This document shows, in pieces, positions 23,921 to 33,392 of a DNA stretch of 35,062 bases; position 1 is the stretch's first letter; every line of letters begins with the position of its first letter. The stretch is from NCBI GenBank assembly GCA_015069485.1, contig SVIM01000019.1, positions 1 to 35,062 on the forward strand, written 5' to 3'. The notes below the pieces were generated by a model. The model was not told where the DNA came from. It made no database searches and was given only the letters and a program-made list of their open reading frames with translations. The stretch is from Clostridiales bacterium. Lineage in GTDB: Bacteria; Bacillota; Clostridia; Christensenellales; Borkfalkiaceae. A program made the translations under genes and the position numbers.

Positions 23921-23952
23921 GTTTAAAAAACACGCCGTCGTGTTTTTTAAAC
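23921..23952 (-). other. Perfect inverted repeat covering the rplO stop codon
   Basis: GTTTAAAAAACAC (23921-23933) and GTGTTTTTTAAAC (23940-23952) are exact inverse complements around 6 nt. The rplO stop codon (23949-23947) lies within it. Two other folds compete: ACACG-acgg-CGTGT followed by six T (terminator-like, minus strand), and ACGGCGT with ACGCCGT reaching towards secY. This could be a read-through switch. Confidence 0.55.
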
Positions 23953-24393
23953 GATTTCAGCCGTACCGCCAACTTTTTCGATTGCGAGTTTAGCGCTTTC
24001 GGTGAATTTTGCAGCCTTTACGGTGATTGCGTTGGTGAGTTCGCCGTTGCCTAATACCTTAAGGCCAGCGTTGTTTTTTACTTCCTTGGTAAGCTTGTTT
24101 GCGATTACGTATTCGTAATCAACAACGGTGCCTGCGGGTACGGAAGCAAGTTGAGAAAGGTTGATAATGCAATAGGTGGTTGCCCATTTATTGTTAAAAC
24201 CTCTCTTGGGAATTCTTCTGTGAAGGGGCATCTGACCGCCTTCAAAGCCGGGGCGTACGCCGCCGCCGGAACGAGCCCATTGACCTTTGTGTCCTTTACC
24301 GGACGTTTTACCAAGGCCGGAGCCGATGCCTCTGCCTAATCTCTTAGGAGAAAATGTTGCGCCCTCTGCGGGGGATAATGTATCGATTCTCAT
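23947..24393 (-). CDS. rplO: 50S ribosomal protein L15
   Basis: A large-subunit protein that enters late in assembly. The glycine-rich start (RLGRGIGSGLGKTSGKGHKGQ), GGVRPGFEGGQMPLHRRIPKRGF and the C-terminal helix-strand unit are standard. 148 residues, normal. Confidence 0.98.
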   Translation of the reverse strand: MRIDTLSPAEGATFSPKRLGRGIGSGLGKTSGKGHKGQWARSGGGVRPGFEGGQMPLHRRIPKRGFNNKWATTYCIINLSQLASVPAGTVVDYEYVIANKLTKEVKNNAGLKVLGNGELTNAITVKAAKFTESAKLAIEKVGGTAEIV

Positions 24394-24411
24394 TATTTTA
24401 TTCTCCTTTAA

Positions 24412-24585
24412 TTAAACCTGTTCAACCTTTAAAAGGTAGCCAACTTTTTTGATTTGTCCCATAAGAGCGGGGGTTTCTTCAAAAGTTTTGGTTGAACGGA
24501 TTTTTCTAAGTCCTAACGCTTCTACGGTTGCTTTTACCGTTTTAGTTTCGTTGGAAGCGCTTTTTACAAGAGTTACTTTTATCAT
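24412..24585 (-). CDS. rpmD: 50S ribosomal protein L30
   Basis: A short protein of 57 residues read from the ATG at 24585: MIKVTLVKSA, then LGLRKIRSTK, and it ends KVGYLLKVEQV. The pattern and length are those of bacterial L30. It fits exactly between rpsE and rplO with about 17 bp on each side and has a GGAGG-type ribosome site. Confidence 0.95.
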   Translation of the reverse strand: MIKVTLVKSASNETKTVKATVEALGLRKIRSTKTFEETPALMGQIKKVGYLLKVEQV

Positions 24586-24601
24586 AACTTTTTACCTCCG
24601 A

Positions 24602-25138
24602 TTAACCTAAAATTTCTTCAACGCTCTTGCCGCGTGCTGCTGCAACCTGTTCGGGGCTCATTAAGCCCTTTAAGCCAGCGATTGCCGCCTTTACGCAGTT
24701 GATGGGGTTGTTTGTACCGTGGGATTTGGTACGGATATCCTTTACGCCTGCTGCTTCCATAACCGCACGAACGGGACCGCCTGCGATAACACCGGTACCT
24801 TGTTCAGCGGGCATCATAAGTACGGAGCCTCTGCCGAATACACCCTTGATAGTGTGAGGGATAGAAGTGTTTAAAAGGTTTACCTTAAACATATTCTTCT
24901 TCGCCTGTTGGGTTGCCTTTTCGATTGCTTCGGGTACTTCCTTGGACTTGCCCATACCGCAGCCGATAGAGCCCTTACCGTCGCCTACTACTACGAGTGC
25001 GGCGAAGCGCATATTTCTACCACCCTTTACGGTTTTGGTTACTCTGTTTACTTGGATAAGCTTTTTAATAAAGCCGTCGTCTTCTGCCCTGCCGGGTCTT
25101 TGATTTCTTCTTGCAGGTCTTTCTTTTCTTTCTTCCAT
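24602..25138 (-). CDS. rpsE: 30S ribosomal protein S5
   Basis: S5 helps decoding accuracy and binds the central part of 16S r[41 protein letters not shown] and [14 protein letters not shown] are the conserved parts. The charged N-terminal tail ([15 protein letters not shown]) is variable among species. 178 residues. Confidence 0.98.
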   Translation of the reverse strand: MEERKERPARRNQRPGRAEDDGFIKKLIQVNRVTKTVKGGRNMRFAALVVVGDGKGSIGCGMGKSKEVPEAIEKATQQAKKNMFKVNLLNTSIPHTIKGVFGRGSVLMMPAEQGTGVIAGGPVRAVMEAAGVKDIRTKSHGTNNPINCVKAAIAGLKGLMSPEQVAAARGKSVEEILG

Positions 25139-25149
25139 TGCTGCTCTCC

Positions 25150-25518
25150 TTAGAAATTAAGTCCGGCTTCTCTTGCGCCGTCCGCAACTGCCTGTACACG
25201 ACCGGTGTAGAGGTAGCCGCCTCTGTCGAATACGACTGCTTTTACGCCCTTTTCAAGTGCGCGTTCAGCTGCCTTTTTGCCTACAACCTTTGCTGCTTCG
25301 GATTTGGTCATTTCTGCGATTTCTGCTTTAATTTCCTTTTCCATAGTAGAAGCGGAGCAAATGGTTACTCCCTTAACGTCGTCAATTACTTGTACGTAAA
25401 TGTGGTTAAGGCTTCTATAAACGTTGAAACGAGGGGTTTCGGCGGTGCCGGAAACCTTTTTTCTTACTCTCGCATGTCTGCGAAGTCTTTCTTTATTTTT
25501 ATCGATTTTAGAAATCAT
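25150..25518 (-). CDS. rplR: 50S ribosomal protein L18
   Basis: L18 carries 5S rRNA into the large subunit. [37 protein letters not shown] and [26 protein letters not shown] are typical. The start is the ATG at 25518, with AAAGGAGA just upstream; another ATG 18 bases earlier would place that site inside the gene. 122 residues. Confidence 0.97.
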   Translation of the reverse strand: MISKIDKNKERLRRHARVRKKVSGTAETPRFNVYRSLNHIYVQVIDDVKGVTICSASTMEKEIKAEIAEMTKSEAAKVVGKKAAERALEKGVKAVVFDRGGYLYTGRVQAVADGAREAGLNF

Positions 25519-25567
25519 AATATCTCCTTTAAGCAATTAACCCCTTGGGGTATATCCTTTTACTTTG

Positions 25568-25605
25568 GCGGTATATATTATGGAATTGAGCCCATAATAT
25601 ACCGC
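25568..25605 (-). other. Hairpin in the rplF-rplR spacer
   Basis: GCGGTATAT-AT-TATGG (25568-25583) pairs with CCATAATATACCGC (25592-25605), leaving two bulged bases. There is no T run after it, so it is not a terminator. A second small palindrome (ccccaagggg) follows. The 122-bp spacer is long for this operon and has no gene. Confidence 0.6.
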
Positions 25606-25640
25606 AAATAAAGCGAATTTTATCGCTTGCAAAGCAAAAA

Positions 25641-26189
25641 TTATTTCTTGCCTTTGCCCCCGGTTTTGCCTTCCTTTCTTTCGATAACTTCATCGCTGTA
25701 CGCAATGCCGTATCCGTGGTAAGGTTCGGGTTTTCTGTATGAACGGATTACCGCTGCGGTTTGGCCAACAAGCTCTTTGTTGATACCGGAAACAACGATT
25801 TCCGTTTGGCTAGGGCATTCAAGCTTTACGCCGTCGGGTTCAACCACTTCTACGGGGTGAGAGAAACCGATGTTCATAACTACTTTGTTGCCTTGTTTTG
25901 CAACCTTCCAACCTACGCCGTGTACCTTTAAGGTCTTTTTAAAGCCTTCAGATACGCCAACTACCATGTTGTGAAGGAGTGCGCGGTATAAGCCGTGTTT
26001 AGCGTCTAAAGCGGGGCTTTCGTTTAACTTAACAACGTGAGCTTCTGCGCCTTCTACCTTAACTGCAATTTCGCCTACGATTTCCTGGCTAAGCGTGCCC
26101 TTTGCGCCCTTTACGGTTACTACGCCGTTTTCGAAGCTTACGGTTACGCCTGCAGGGATAGCTACGGGTAATTTACCAATTCTTGACAT
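25641..26189 (-). CDS. rplF: 50S ribosomal protein L6
   Basis: Two tandem similar domains that bind 23S rRNA near the factor-binding site. SRIGKLPVAIPAGVTV at the start and KPEPYHGYGIAYSDEVIERKEGKTGGKGKK at the end are diagnostic. 182 residues, normal. Confidence 0.98.
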   Translation of the reverse strand: MSRIGKLPVAIPAGVTVSFENGVVTVKGAKGTLSQEIVGEIAVKVEGAEAHVVKLNESPALDAKHGLYRALLHNMVVGVSEGFKKTLKVHGVGWKVAKQGNKVVMNIGFSHPVEVVEPDGVKLECPSQTEIVVSGINKELVGQTAAVIRSYRKPEPYHGYGIAYSDEVIERKEGKTGGKGKK

Positions 26190-26206
26190 ACTAAATTACC
26201 TCCTTA

Positions 26207-26599
26207 TTACCAGATGTAGCAAAGCACTTCGCCGCCTACGTTTGCAGCTTTTGCTTGCTTATCGGTCATAATACCTTTGTTGGTGGAAAGAATAGCAACG
26301 CCAAGGCCGTCCATTACTCTGGGCATATTTTCTACGTTTGCGTAGGTTCTTAAGCCGGGCTTGGAAATTCTTTGTAAACCGCTAATAACGTTTTGCTTTT
26401 TACCAAGATATTTTAAGGTTAAAACGATTTTGCCGTTGTAGCCGTCTTCCACGAGTTTAACGTCGGAAACGTAACCTTCGGAAAGCAAGATGTCGGCAAT
26501 TGCCTTTTTGATGTTGCTGGAAGGGATTTCCACCGTTTCTTTATTTACCATAATCGCATTTCTAATGCGTGTGAGCATATCTGCTATAGGATCTGTCAT
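26207..26599 (-). CDS. rpsH: 30S ribosomal protein S8
   Basis: S8 binds helix 21 of 16S rRNA and in E. coli represses the spc operon. [26 protein letters not shown] and [33 protein letters not shown] are typical. 130 residues. Confidence 0.98.
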   Translation of the reverse strand: MTDPIADMLTRIRNAIMVNKETVEIPSSNIKKAIADILLSEGYVSDVKLVEDGYNGKIVLTLKYLGKKQNVISGLQRISKPGLRTYANVENMPRVMDGLGVAILSTNKGIMTDKQAKAANVGGEVLCYIW

Positions 26600-26616
26600 T
26601 TCTTTCTACCTCCTTA

Positions 26617-26802
26617 TTACCAACTCGACTTCTTAACGCCGGGAATTTCACCTTTATAAGCAAGGTTACGGAAGCAGATACGGCATACCCCGTATTTACG
26701 GAGAACTGCGTGAGGTCTGCCGCAAATGGAACATCTCGTATATGCTCTGGTTGAAAATTTAGCAGGTCTTTGCTGCTTATTAATCATTGACTTCTTTGCC
26801 AT
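26617..26802 (-). CDS. rpsN: 30S ribosomal protein S14, zinc-binding type
   Basis: A 61-residue C+ S14 with Cys24, Cys27, Cys40 and Cys43 able to hold one zinc. [20 protein letters not shown] is the conserved core. This short form is usual in Bacillota. It fits between rplE and rpsH. Confidence 0.98.
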   Translation of the reverse strand: MAKKSMINKQQRPAKFSTRAYTRCSICGRPHAVLRKYGVCRICFRNLAYKGEIPGVKKSSW

Positions 26803-26813
26803 ATCTTTTCTCC

Positions 26814-27368
26814 TTACTTCTTGAAGGGCATTCCCATAGCCCTTAAAAGTTCTCTTGCTTCTTCGTCCGTTTTAGCGGTGGTTACGAAGCAAACGTCCAT
26901 ACCTCTGATTTTTTCTACCTGATCGTACTGGATTTCAGGGAAGATGAGCTGTTCTTTAACGCCCATGCAGTAGTTGCCCTTGCCGTCAAAGCTGTCGGTA
27001 GGAACGCCCCTAAAGTCGCGCACTCTGGGAAGAGCGATGGATACGAACTTGTCGTAGAAATCGTACATCCTGCTATCACGAAGGGTTACTTTGATACCGA
27101 TAGGCATACCTTCACGAACCTTGAAGTTTGCTACGGATTTTTTAGCCTTCGTTAATACGGGCTGTTGGCCGGTAATCTGTTTGATTTCGCCCAAAGCAAT
27201 TTGGATGGACTTGGAGTTATCTTTGATATCGCCGAGACCCGAGCTGATTACGATTTTAACGAGCTTGGGTACTTCGTTTACGTTTTTGTAACCGAATTTA
27301 GCGGTGAGCGCAGGTACTACTACTTCTGCATAACGTTGAGCAACTCTGCTCTTATATACTTTTTCCAT
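26814..27368 (-). CDS. rplE: 50S ribosomal protein L5
   Basis: L5 binds 5S rRNA and contacts the P-site t[47 protein letters not shown] and [17 protein letters not shown] are conserved. 184 residues, normal. Confidence 0.98.
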   Translation of the reverse strand: MEKVYKSRVAQRYAEVVVPALTAKFGYKNVNEVPKLVKIVISSGLGDIKDNSKSIQIALGEIKQITGQQPVLTKAKKSVANFKVREGMPIGIKVTLRDSRMYDFYDKFVSIALPRVRDFRGVPTDSFDGKGNYCMGVKEQLIFPEIQYDQVEKIRGMDVCFVTTAKTDEEARELLRAMGMPFKK

Positions 27369-27382
27369 CTTGCGCTACCTCC

Positions 27383-27796
27383 TTATTCAGCCTTTTCTGC
27401 TTTTGCAGCACGTTTTCTTACACGCTTCTTAGGAGCCTCAGTCTTTTCTTCAACTGCTTTGCCCTTTCCAGCGAACGCCTTATCGAGAACTGCGCCACAG
27501 CCTTTTTTGCCGCCGCATACTCTTACCTTTTTGCCGTCAACAACGTCGTGCTTAACTCTTACGGGCGCGCCGCACTTAGGGCAAACTACCATTACGTTAC
27601 TTACGTCGATGGGGCTTTCGATTTCTACGATTTTAGAAACTTCGTTAGCTCTTCTTGCCTTCTTAGCCTTTTTAACGATGTTGATACCTTCTACCGTTAC
27701 CGTACCGTTCTTGGGAGACGTAGCAATTACCTTGCCTTGCTTGCCCGCATACTTACCGGTGATAACTAAAACATTATCATTCAATTTTACGTTCAT
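27383..27796 (-). CDS. rplX: 50S ribosomal protein L24 with C-terminal extension
   Basis: An assembly initiator of the large subunit. The KOW motif (VLVITGKYAGKQGKVIAT) and the zinc-ribbon-like part (CPKCGAPVRV) are standard. The cysteines are 72, 75, 94 and 100, so the second pair is C-x5-C rather than C-x2-C. The protein has 137 residues against about 103; the surplus is a Lys/Ala/Glu-rich tail (EKTEAPKKRVRKRAAKAEKAE), likely disordered and RNA-contacting. Confidence 0.97.
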   Translation of the reverse strand: MNVKLNDNVLVITGKYAGKQGKVIATSPKNGTVTVEGINIVKKAKKARRANEVSKIVEIESPIDVSNVMVVCPKCGAPVRVKHDVVDGKKVRVCGGKKGCGAVLDKAFAGKGKAVEEKTEAPKKRVRKRAAKAEKAE

Positions 27797-27812
27797 AGCT
27801 ATTCTCCTTTAA

Positions 27813-28181
27813 TTAAAGAACTTCGGGTGCTAAAGAGATTATCTTCATGTAGTTCTTTTCACGAAGTTCTCTTGCAATCGGTCCAAAAATACGGGTTCCG
27901 CGAGGTTCCTTGTTTGCGTTGATGATTACGGCTGCGTTATCGTCGAATCTGATATAAGTGCCGTCTTCACGTCTGATGCCTTTGGTGGTTCTTACGATTA
28001 CGGCTTTAACTACGTCGCCCTTTTTAACTGCGCCACCGGGGGTAGCGGTTTTTACGGAGCAAACGATTACGTCGCCGATATTGCCGGACTTTCTAAAAGA
28101 TCCGCCAAGAACCTTTATACAAAAGAGCTCTTTTGCGCCGCTGTTATCTGCAGCCTTGAGCCTTGTTTGAGGTTGTATCAT
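27813..28181 (-). CDS. rplN: 50S ribosomal protein L14
   Basis: L14 makes a bridge to 16S r[31 protein letters not shown]-like [31 protein letters not shown] are conserved. 122 residues, normal. It is preceded by an exceptional 314-bp spacer. Confidence 0.97.
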   Translation of the reverse strand: MIQPQTRLKAADNSGAKELFCIKVLGGSFRKSGNIGDVIVCSVKTATPGGAVKKGDVVKAVIVRTTKGIRREDGTYIRFDDNAAVIINANKEPRGTRIFGPIARELREKNYMKIISLAPEVL

Positions 28182-28222
28182 ATAAATTCTCCTTAATATT
28201 TTGCTTTTGCCCGCCCTCTACT

Positions 28223-28480
28223 CGACTTGCGTCGGCCCGAAAGGAAGGCTTATATTTTAATTCGGAAGCAATACTTCCTGAATTTATGTTGTACTTACAA
28301 CTTCGCCGTTCAGCGGGTAACGGGCCTTTATTTACGGGGCTTGTTTTTAAAGGCTTGTTACCTTTTTTTAAAAATTGCCCCGCATATATGGCGCGTTTAC
28401 GCTACCTTGAAGGTTATTTCAATAATCGATTAATTGCTTCGCTTTTTTATCGAAACTTCCTTTGTGGGCTTACCCACAAA
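28223..28480 (-). other. Chain of perfect hairpins in the rpsQ-rplN spacer
   Basis: The 314 bp from 28182 to 28495 hold no gene. Five separate inverted repeats are visible: CGAC-ttgc-GTCG (28223-28234), GGAAG-caata-CTTCC (28264-28278), GTTGT-actt-ACAAC (28288-28301), CGGGGC with GCCCCG (28335-28340, 28377-28382) enclosing AAAGG/CCTTT, and TTTGTGGG-ctta-CCCACAAA (28461-28480). None is followed by a U run in the direction of transcription. No promoter is clear. Confidence 0.6.
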
Positions 28481-28495
28481 CAAGTACGACAAAAA

Positions 28496-28756
28496 TTACT
28501 TCGCCTTTTCGATTACTTCTGCAACTCTCCAGTTCTTGTCCTTGGAAAGCTTTCTGCATTCTACGATTCTCACCTTGTCGCCTACGCCGCATTCGTTAGT
28601 TTCGTCGTGAGCCTTAAACTTGGTGGTTTTGGTTATAGTCTTTTTATAGAGGGGGTGCTTGCTCTTTTCTACGATAGCAACTACAACGGTTTTATCCATT
28701 TTGTCGCTTACAACAAGTCCTACTCTTTCCTTTCTTAAAGAAGTTCTCTGTTCCAT
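28496..28756 (-). CDS. rpsQ: 30S ribosomal protein S17
   Basis: An OB-fold protein bound to the 5' domain of 16S r[44 protein letters not shown] and [20 protein letters not shown] are typical. 86 residues. Confidence 0.98.
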   Translation of the reverse strand: MEQRTSLRKERVGLVVSDKMDKTVVVAIVEKSKHPLYKKTITKTTKFKAHDETNECGVGDKVRIVECRKLSKDKNWRVAEVIEKAK

Positions 28757-28767
28757 TGCTCTTCTCC

Positions 28768-28962
28768 TTAACCCTTAATCTGTCTTGCGCGGATAACGGT
28801 GTTTACCCTAGCGATATCCTTTTTAACGAGGTTAATGCGGATAGGGTTTTCGAGTTGGCCGCTTGCGTGACGGAAACGAAGATTGAAAAGTTCCGTTTTT
28901 AATTCAGCGAGTCTTGCAGCAAGTTCTGCATCGGTTAAGTTTTTAATTTCATTAGCCTTCAT
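28768..28962 (-). CDS. rpmC: 50S ribosomal protein L29
   Basis: A two-helix protein at the exit tunnel, where SRP and trigger factor dock. [36 protein letters not shown] and [16 protein letters not shown] are standard. 64 residues. It overlaps the end of rplP by 11 bases, suggesting coupled translation. Confidence 0.98.
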   Translation of the reverse strand: MKANEIKNLTDAELAARLAELKTELFNLRFRHASGQLENPIRINLVKKDIARVNTVIRARQIKG

Positions 28963-29392
28963 TTACTTCGCCTCCTTCAACAACTGCTTCCTTTTTAATA
29001 AACTTGCACTTAACGGGAAGTTTATGGCTTGCAAGACGCATAGCTTCTCTTGCAATATCTTCGCTTACACCAGCCATTTCAAACATTACTCTGCCGGGTT
29101 TTACTACTGCTACCCAATATTCAACGGAACCTTTACCGGAACCCATACGGGTTTCTGCAGGTTTTTGAGTGATGGGCTTGTGGGGGAATATATCAATCCA
29201 AACCTTACCGCCACGCTTGATGAATCTGGTCATAGCAATACGGGCTGCTTCAATTTGTCTGGATGTGATCCATGCGCATTCTTCTGCAACGAGGCCGTAT
29301 TCGCCGTATGCGATGAAGTTGCCCTTTTGAGCCTTACCCTTCATTCTGCCACGATGCTGTCTTCTTCTTTTTACTCTCTTAGGAATTAACAT
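28952..29392 (-). CDS. rplP: 50S ribosomal protein L16
   Basis: L16 organises the A-site region of the large subunit. [48 protein letters not shown] are conserved. 146 residues, normal. Its stop lies inside rpmC; it begins 1 bp after rpsC ends. Confidence 0.98.
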   Translation of the reverse strand: MLIPKRVKRRRQHRGRMKGKAQKGNFIAYGEYGLVAEECAWITSRQIEAARIAMTRFIKRGGKVWIDIFPHKPITQKPAETRMGSGKGSVEYWVAVVKPGRVMFEMAGVSEDIAREAMRLASHKLPVKCKFIKKEAVVEGGEVNEG

Positions 29393-29393
29393 A

Positions 29394-30065
29394 TTATTCT
29401 TCGCCTCCGTCTGAGATTATCATCTTCTTTGCGCCTACGAGCACTTCGCCTTTGTAAATCCAGCACTTGATGCCGAGTACGCCAAAGGTGGTGTGTGCTT
29501 CTGCAAAGCCGTAATCGATATCTGCACGAATAGTTTGAAGGGGAATAGAGCCTTCGTGGTATGCTTCGCTACCTGCGATTTCTCTGCCGTCAAGACGGCC
29601 GCTTACTGCGATTTTTACACCCTTAACGCCAGTTTTGGTTACTTTGGAAAGTTGCTGCTTAATAGCACGTCTGTAAGATACGCGCTTTTCAAGCTGAGCT
29701 GCAACTGCTTCTGCAACGAGTTGTGCGTCTTGATCGATTTTGTCAACCTTTTTAACGTTGATGATGATGATTTTGCCCTTGGTTAATTTTGCAAGGGATT
29801 TTTTAATTACTTCGATTTCGGAACCAGCCTTGCCGATAAGCACGCCGGGACGGCCGGTGTAGATGGTAACTTCTACTTTGTTTGCCGCTCTTACGATAGT
29901 AATTTTGCTAATTGCTGCTTCGTAATACTTCTTTTTAATGAAGGTACGGATTACGTTATCTTCTTTAAGGTATTTAGCGAAGTCCTTTTTATCAGCGTAC
30001 CACTGGGTGTCCCATGCGGAAATTACGCCTACTCTTAAACCGTGAGGATTAACTTTCTGTCCCAT
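29394..30065 (-). CDS. rpsC: 30S ribosomal protein S3
   Basis: S3 forms part of the mRNA entry channel. [20 protein letters not shown], the KH-type region with [15 protein letters not shown], and [13 protein letters not shown] are conserved. 223 residues, close to usual. Confidence 0.98.
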   Translation of the reverse strand: MGQKVNPHGLRVGVISAWDTQWYADKKDFAKYLKEDNVIRTFIKKKYYEAAISKITIVRAANKVEVTIYTGRPGVLIGKAGSEIEVIKKSLAKLTKGKIIIINVKKVDKIDQDAQLVAEAVAAQLEKRVSYRRAIKQQLSKVTKTGVKGVKIAVSGRLDGREIAGSEAYHEGSIPLQTIRADIDYGFAEAHTTFGVLGIKCWIYKGEVLVGAKKMIISDGGEE

Positions 30066-30078
30066 ACTTTACCTCTCC

Positions 30079-30468
30079 TTAAATCTTCTTCGCATCAAGG
30101 ATAACCGTGATGTGGCTGGTTCTTTTTAAGATTGCGTGGCCGCGTCCTTTGGATACGGGTTGCATTCTTTTAAGGTGAGGGCCGCCGTTAGCGAAAGCCT
30201 CAGCTACGATTAAGTCGCTTCTGTCCATGCCTTTATTGTGTTCTGCGTTTGCAGCTGCAGATAAAAGCACCTTTTTAACGTCGAGGCTGCCGCCTTTGTT
30301 GCAATAGGTTAAAATTGCTTCGGCTTCTTCAACGCTTTTGCCCCTGATAAGAGCGAGAACCGTTCTTACCTTGTAGGGGGAGATTCTGATGTATTTTGCC
30401 GTTGCGTAAGGACGTTTATCCTTAGTTGCGGCAATTCTTTCTACTTTTTTATTCATATTGCTTGCCAT
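30079..30468 (-). CDS. rplV: 50S ribosomal protein L22
   Basis: L22 lines the exit tunnel with a long beta hairpin. AKYIRISPYKVRTVLALIRGKSVEEA and PHLKRMQPVSKGRGHAILKRTSHITVIL are typical. An about 15-residue basic N-terminal tail precedes the usual start of homology. 129 residues. Confidence 0.98.
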   Translation of the reverse strand: MASNMNKKVERIAATKDKRPYATAKYIRISPYKVRTVLALIRGKSVEEAEAILTYCNKGGSLDVKKVLLSAAANAEHNKGMDRSDLIVAEAFANGGPHLKRMQPVSKGRGHAILKRTSHITVILDAKKI

Positions 30469-30479
30469 AACTTTTCTCC

Positions 30480-30752
30480 TTACTTCTTAACGGTTTTTGC
30501 CGCGTGTCCCTTAAACGTTCTCGTGGGAGCGAACTCGCCGAGCTTGCATCCTACCATATCTTCGGTGATATATACGGGAACGTGCTTTCTGCCGTCGTAA
30601 ACGGCAATAGTATGACCAACCATCTGGGGGAATATGGTAGTAGCTCTAGACCAGGTTTTTACTACCTTCTTTTCGCCGGCTGCGTTCATTGCTTCAATTC
30701 TTGATAAAAGTCTTTCTTCGACGTAAGGACCTTTTTTAACGCTTCTTGACAT
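30480..30752 (-). CDS. rpsS: 30S ribosomal protein S19
   Basis: S19 pairs with S13 in the head. [50 protein letters not shown] and [13 protein letters not shown] are conserved. 90 residues. Confidence 0.98.
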   Translation of the reverse strand: MSRSVKKGPYVEERLLSRIEAMNAAGEKKVVKTWSRATTIFPQMVGHTIAVYDGRKHVPVYITEDMVGCKLGEFAPTRTFKGHAAKTVKK

Positions 30753-30767
30753 TTTTCATTCCTCCTT

Positions 30768-31595
30768 TTAGTTAATTCTCTTTAATATAAATTTGGAAGA
30801 AGGGTTCTTCTTCTTTCTGGTCTTGTAGCCAAGTGCAGGCTTACCCCAAGGGGTAACGGGGCCGGGACGGCCTACGGGACACTTGCCTTCGCCGCCGCCG
30901 TGAGGGTGATCACAAGGGTTCATTACGGAACCTCTAACGGTGGGCTTAACGCCAAGGTGTCTGGTTTTACCTGCTTTACCGATACGGATAATTTCGTGTT
31001 CTAAATTACCAACCTGACCGATAGTAGCTTTGCACTTAACGGGAACTAAACGCATTTCGCCAGAGGGCATTTTTAAGGTGCAGTATGCGCCTTCCTTTGC
31101 CATGATTTGAGCAGAGATACCTGCTGCTCTTGCGATTTGAGCGCCTCTGCCGGGCTGAAGCTCGATTGCGTGAACTACGGTACCTACGGGGATATCGGAA
31201 AGTGCCAAGCAGTTGCCGGACTTGATATCTGCGGTGGGGCCGGAAAGAACCTTATCGCCTACGGTTAAGCCTACGGGAGCGAGGATATATCTCTTTTCGC
31301 CGTCAGCGTAAACTAAAAGCGCGATATGAGCAGATCTGTTGGGATCGTACTGGATGCTCTTTACGGTTGCGGGGATACCGTCTTTATTTCTCTTAAAGTC
31401 GATAATTCTGTATTTGGTTCTGTTGCCGCCGCCAATGTGACGAACTGTGATTCTACCGGTATTGTTACGACCACCGGTCTTTCTCATGTCGTGTAAAAGG
31501 CTTCTTTCGGGCTTGTCGCCAGTGAGTTCGGTGTACGCGTTAACCGTCATAAAACGGCGTGCGGGCGACGTGGGTTTATATCTTTTTACTGCCAT
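30768..31595 (-). CDS. rplB: 50S ribosomal protein L2
   Basis: L2 is needed for subunit joining and peptidyl transfer. [15 protein letters not shown], the histidine-bearing region [27 protein letters not shown] and the lysine-rich end are diagnostic. 275 residues, normal. Confidence 0.99.
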   Translation of the reverse strand: MAVKRYKPTSPARRFMTVNAYTELTGDKPERSLLHDMRKTGGRNNTGRITVRHIGGGNRTKYRIIDFKRNKDGIPATVKSIQYDPNRSAHIALLVYADGEKRYILAPVGLTVGDKVLSGPTADIKSGNCLALSDIPVGTVVHAIELQPGRGAQIARAAGISAQIMAKEGAYCTLKMPSGEMRLVPVKCKATIGQVGNLEHEIIRIGKAGKTRHLGVKPTVRGSVMNPCDHPHGGGEGKCPVGRPGPVTPWGKPALGYKTRKKKNPSSKFILKRIN

Positions 31596-31610
31596 CTTGC
31601 TTTCCTCCTA

Positions 31611-31901
31611 TTAGGACAACGAGTCGAAGAACTCAATCGTTTTGGAGTCAGCTTTAAGCTGTACGATTGCCTTCTTGTAAGCAGGGGTGTAACCTTCGTT
31701 TCTACCCATTCTCTTAAGCTTACCTTTGTAGTTTACGGTGTTTACGCTTTCAACTTTAACGCCGAAAAGCTTTTCAACTGCAAATTTGATTTCTGTTTTG
31801 TTTGCGGACTTTGCAACGATAAAGGAATACTTTTTAGTTGCGATTCCGTCGTAACCCTTTTCAGTAAGAAGGGGTTTAATGATGATATCCTGAGCTAACA
31901 T
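31611..31901 (-). CDS. rplW: 50S ribosomal protein L23
   Basis: L23 lies at the exit of the peptide tunnel and docks trigger factor. [40 protein letters not shown] and [13 protein letters not shown] are typical. 96 residues. Its ATG shares one base with the rplD stop codon (TAATG). Confidence 0.98.
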   Translation of the reverse strand: MLAQDIIIKPLLTEKGYDGIATKKYSFIVAKSANKTEIKFAVEKLFGVKVESVNTVNYKGKLKRMGRNEGYTPAYKKAIVQLKADSKTIEFFDSLS

Positions 31902-32527
31902 TATTTTCCGTAAACCTCCTCTAATTTTTCAACTGCGCCCTTGGTGAGCACTACTTTGGAGCTTGCTACGACTTCGTAGGTGGAAATCTGCGCTACGGGA
32001 AGAGTCGAAAGCTTTTCGAGGTTTCTTGCCGCAAGGATTACCTTTTCGTCGTTGTTGTCCATAACTACGATAGCAGTTTTGTTAAGGTTTAACGCCTTTT
32101 GGAAAGCTGCCATTTCTCTGGTTTTGCCTTCAGCTACTACAAGCTCGTCAACTACGATAACTTCGCCGTCAGCAACCTTTTTGGAAAGTGCGGAAAGTAA
32201 AGCCGCAATCTTTGCCTTTTTGTTCATGTCCTTAGAGAAATCTCTGGACTTGGGTGCGAATACTACGCCGCCTTTAATCCATTGAGGAGCACGGATGCTT
32301 CCTTGACGAGCGTTACCGGTACCCTTTTGTCTCCAAGGCTTTTTGCCGCCGCCTCTAACTTCAGAACGGGTTAAGGTGGACTTGGTGCCCTGTCTTTCGT
32401 TTGCAAGACGGGTTACGATTGCCTGGTGAATAAGGGGTTCGTTGTATTCTACGCCGAAAACCTTTTCGCTTAATTCAAGAGTTCCTACTTCGGAACCTTT
32501 CATATTATATACTTTAATGCTAGGCAT
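31901..32527 (-). CDS. rplD: 50S ribosomal protein L4
   Basis: L4 reaches into the exit tunnel and in E. coli represses the S10 operon through the leader. [26 protein letters not shown] is the conserved tunnel loop. 208 residues. Whether it binds the leader found upstream of rpsJ here is untested. Confidence 0.98.
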   Translation of the reverse strand: MPSIKVYNMKGSEVGTLELSEKVFGVEYNEPLIHQAIVTRLANERQGTKSTLTRSEVRGGGKKPWRQKGTGNARQGSIRAPQWIKGGVVFAPKSRDFSKDMNKKAKIAALLSALSKKVADGEVIVVDELVVAEGKTREMAAFQKALNLNKTAIVVMDNNDEKVILAARNLEKLSTLPVAQISTYEVVASSKVVLTKGAVEKLEEVYGK

Positions 32528-32541
32528 ACTTTAACTCCTCC

Positions 32542-33174
32542 TTACGCTTTAACGCTGTCGTTAATGGTTACGACGCTACCGTCAGGTCCGGGTACAGAGC
32601 CTTTAATAAGAATGCAGTTTCTTTCAACGTCAACTCTTACGATTTCAAGGTTCTGGATGGTTACGCTTTCCACACCCCAATGTCCTGCAAGGTGTTTGTT
32701 CTTGAAAACTCTGGAAGGGCTGGAAATTGCGCCCATAGAACCGGGTTCTCTGTGCACGGGGCCAACACCGTGGGTTTCCTTTAATCTGTGCTGATTCCAC
32801 TTCTTGATAACGCCGGTATAGCCGTGGCCCTTGGAGGTGCCGTGTACGTCTACCTTGTCGCCTGCTGCGAATACGTCAGCCTTTACTTCTGCGCCTACGG
32901 TGTAGGAAGAAAGGTCTGCAAGACGGAATTCTTTTAAAACTTTGCAAGGTTTTACGCCTGCTTTTTTGAACTGTCCAAGTTCAGGTTTGGTAAGACTTTT
33001 TTCCGAAGTTTCGCCAAAACCGAGCTTTAACGCTGCATAGCCGTCCTTTTCAACAGTTTTGATTTGAACTACGGGGCAGGGACCTGCCTGAATTACCGTT
33101 ACGGGAATTACTTTTCCCTCTGCCGTAAATATCTGCGTCATGCCAGCTTTACGACCGATGATTGCTTTATTCAT
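32542..33174 (-). CDS. rplC: 50S ribosomal protein L3
   Basis: An early assembly protein near the peptidyl transferase centre. The start is the ATG at 33174 (MNKAIIGRKAGMTQIF), with GGAGG upstream; the frame stays open 96 bases further, but those residues are not L3-like. KGHGYTGVIKKWN and GPVHREPGSMGAISSPSRVFKNKHLAGHWG are conserved. 210 residues. Confidence 0.98.
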   Translation of the reverse strand: MNKAIIGRKAGMTQIFTAEGKVIPVTVIQAGPCPVVQIKTVEKDGYAALKLGFGETSEKSLTKPELGQFKKAGVKPCKVLKEFRLADLSSYTVGAEVKADVFAAGDKVDVHGTSKGHGYTGVIKKWNQHRLKETHGVGPVHREPGSMGAISSPSRVFKNKHLAGHWGVESVTIQNLEIVRVDVERNCILIKGSVPGPDGSVVTINDSVKA

Positions 33175-33392
33175 TGATAAAGATCCTCCGATAAATTTTT
33201 TTATTTTCAGATAACGCGTTTTAAGTTGCGCCGCCTTGCTTTTGCCTTGGCATTGGCTCCGCGTCGGCATAAACCGTTGGTTATCTATAGGTGACTTTGT
33301 TACTTGGAAAAGATTAATTTTCCTTATCGTGCACGCATTTATATTATAATGTCGTGCGAGGCGCTTATTTCGTTTTGCGCCGTTGCCCTAAA
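33175..33392 (-). other. Long rpsJ-rplC spacer with hairpins, no gene
   Basis: The 218-bp gap is far longer than most neighbours. GGAAAA (33306-33311) pairs with TTTTCC (33318-33323). GCACG and CGTGC pair around an A/T stretch containing TATAAT on the minus strand, with no matching -35 box. No open reading frame of note fits. Confidence 0.5.

Noticed and set aside
27165-27812. 215-residue plus-strand frame
   Set aside because: It lies opposite rplE and rplX, which are clear; it is a shadow frame.
28163-28738. 191-residue plus-strand frame across the rplN-rpsQ gap
   Set aside because: It is antisense to rpsQ and rplN ends, has no ribosome site and no protein-like composition in the gap.
33175-33270. 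N-terminal extension of L3
   Set aside because: The extra residues are unlike L3, and a strong ribosome site precedes the ATG at 33174.
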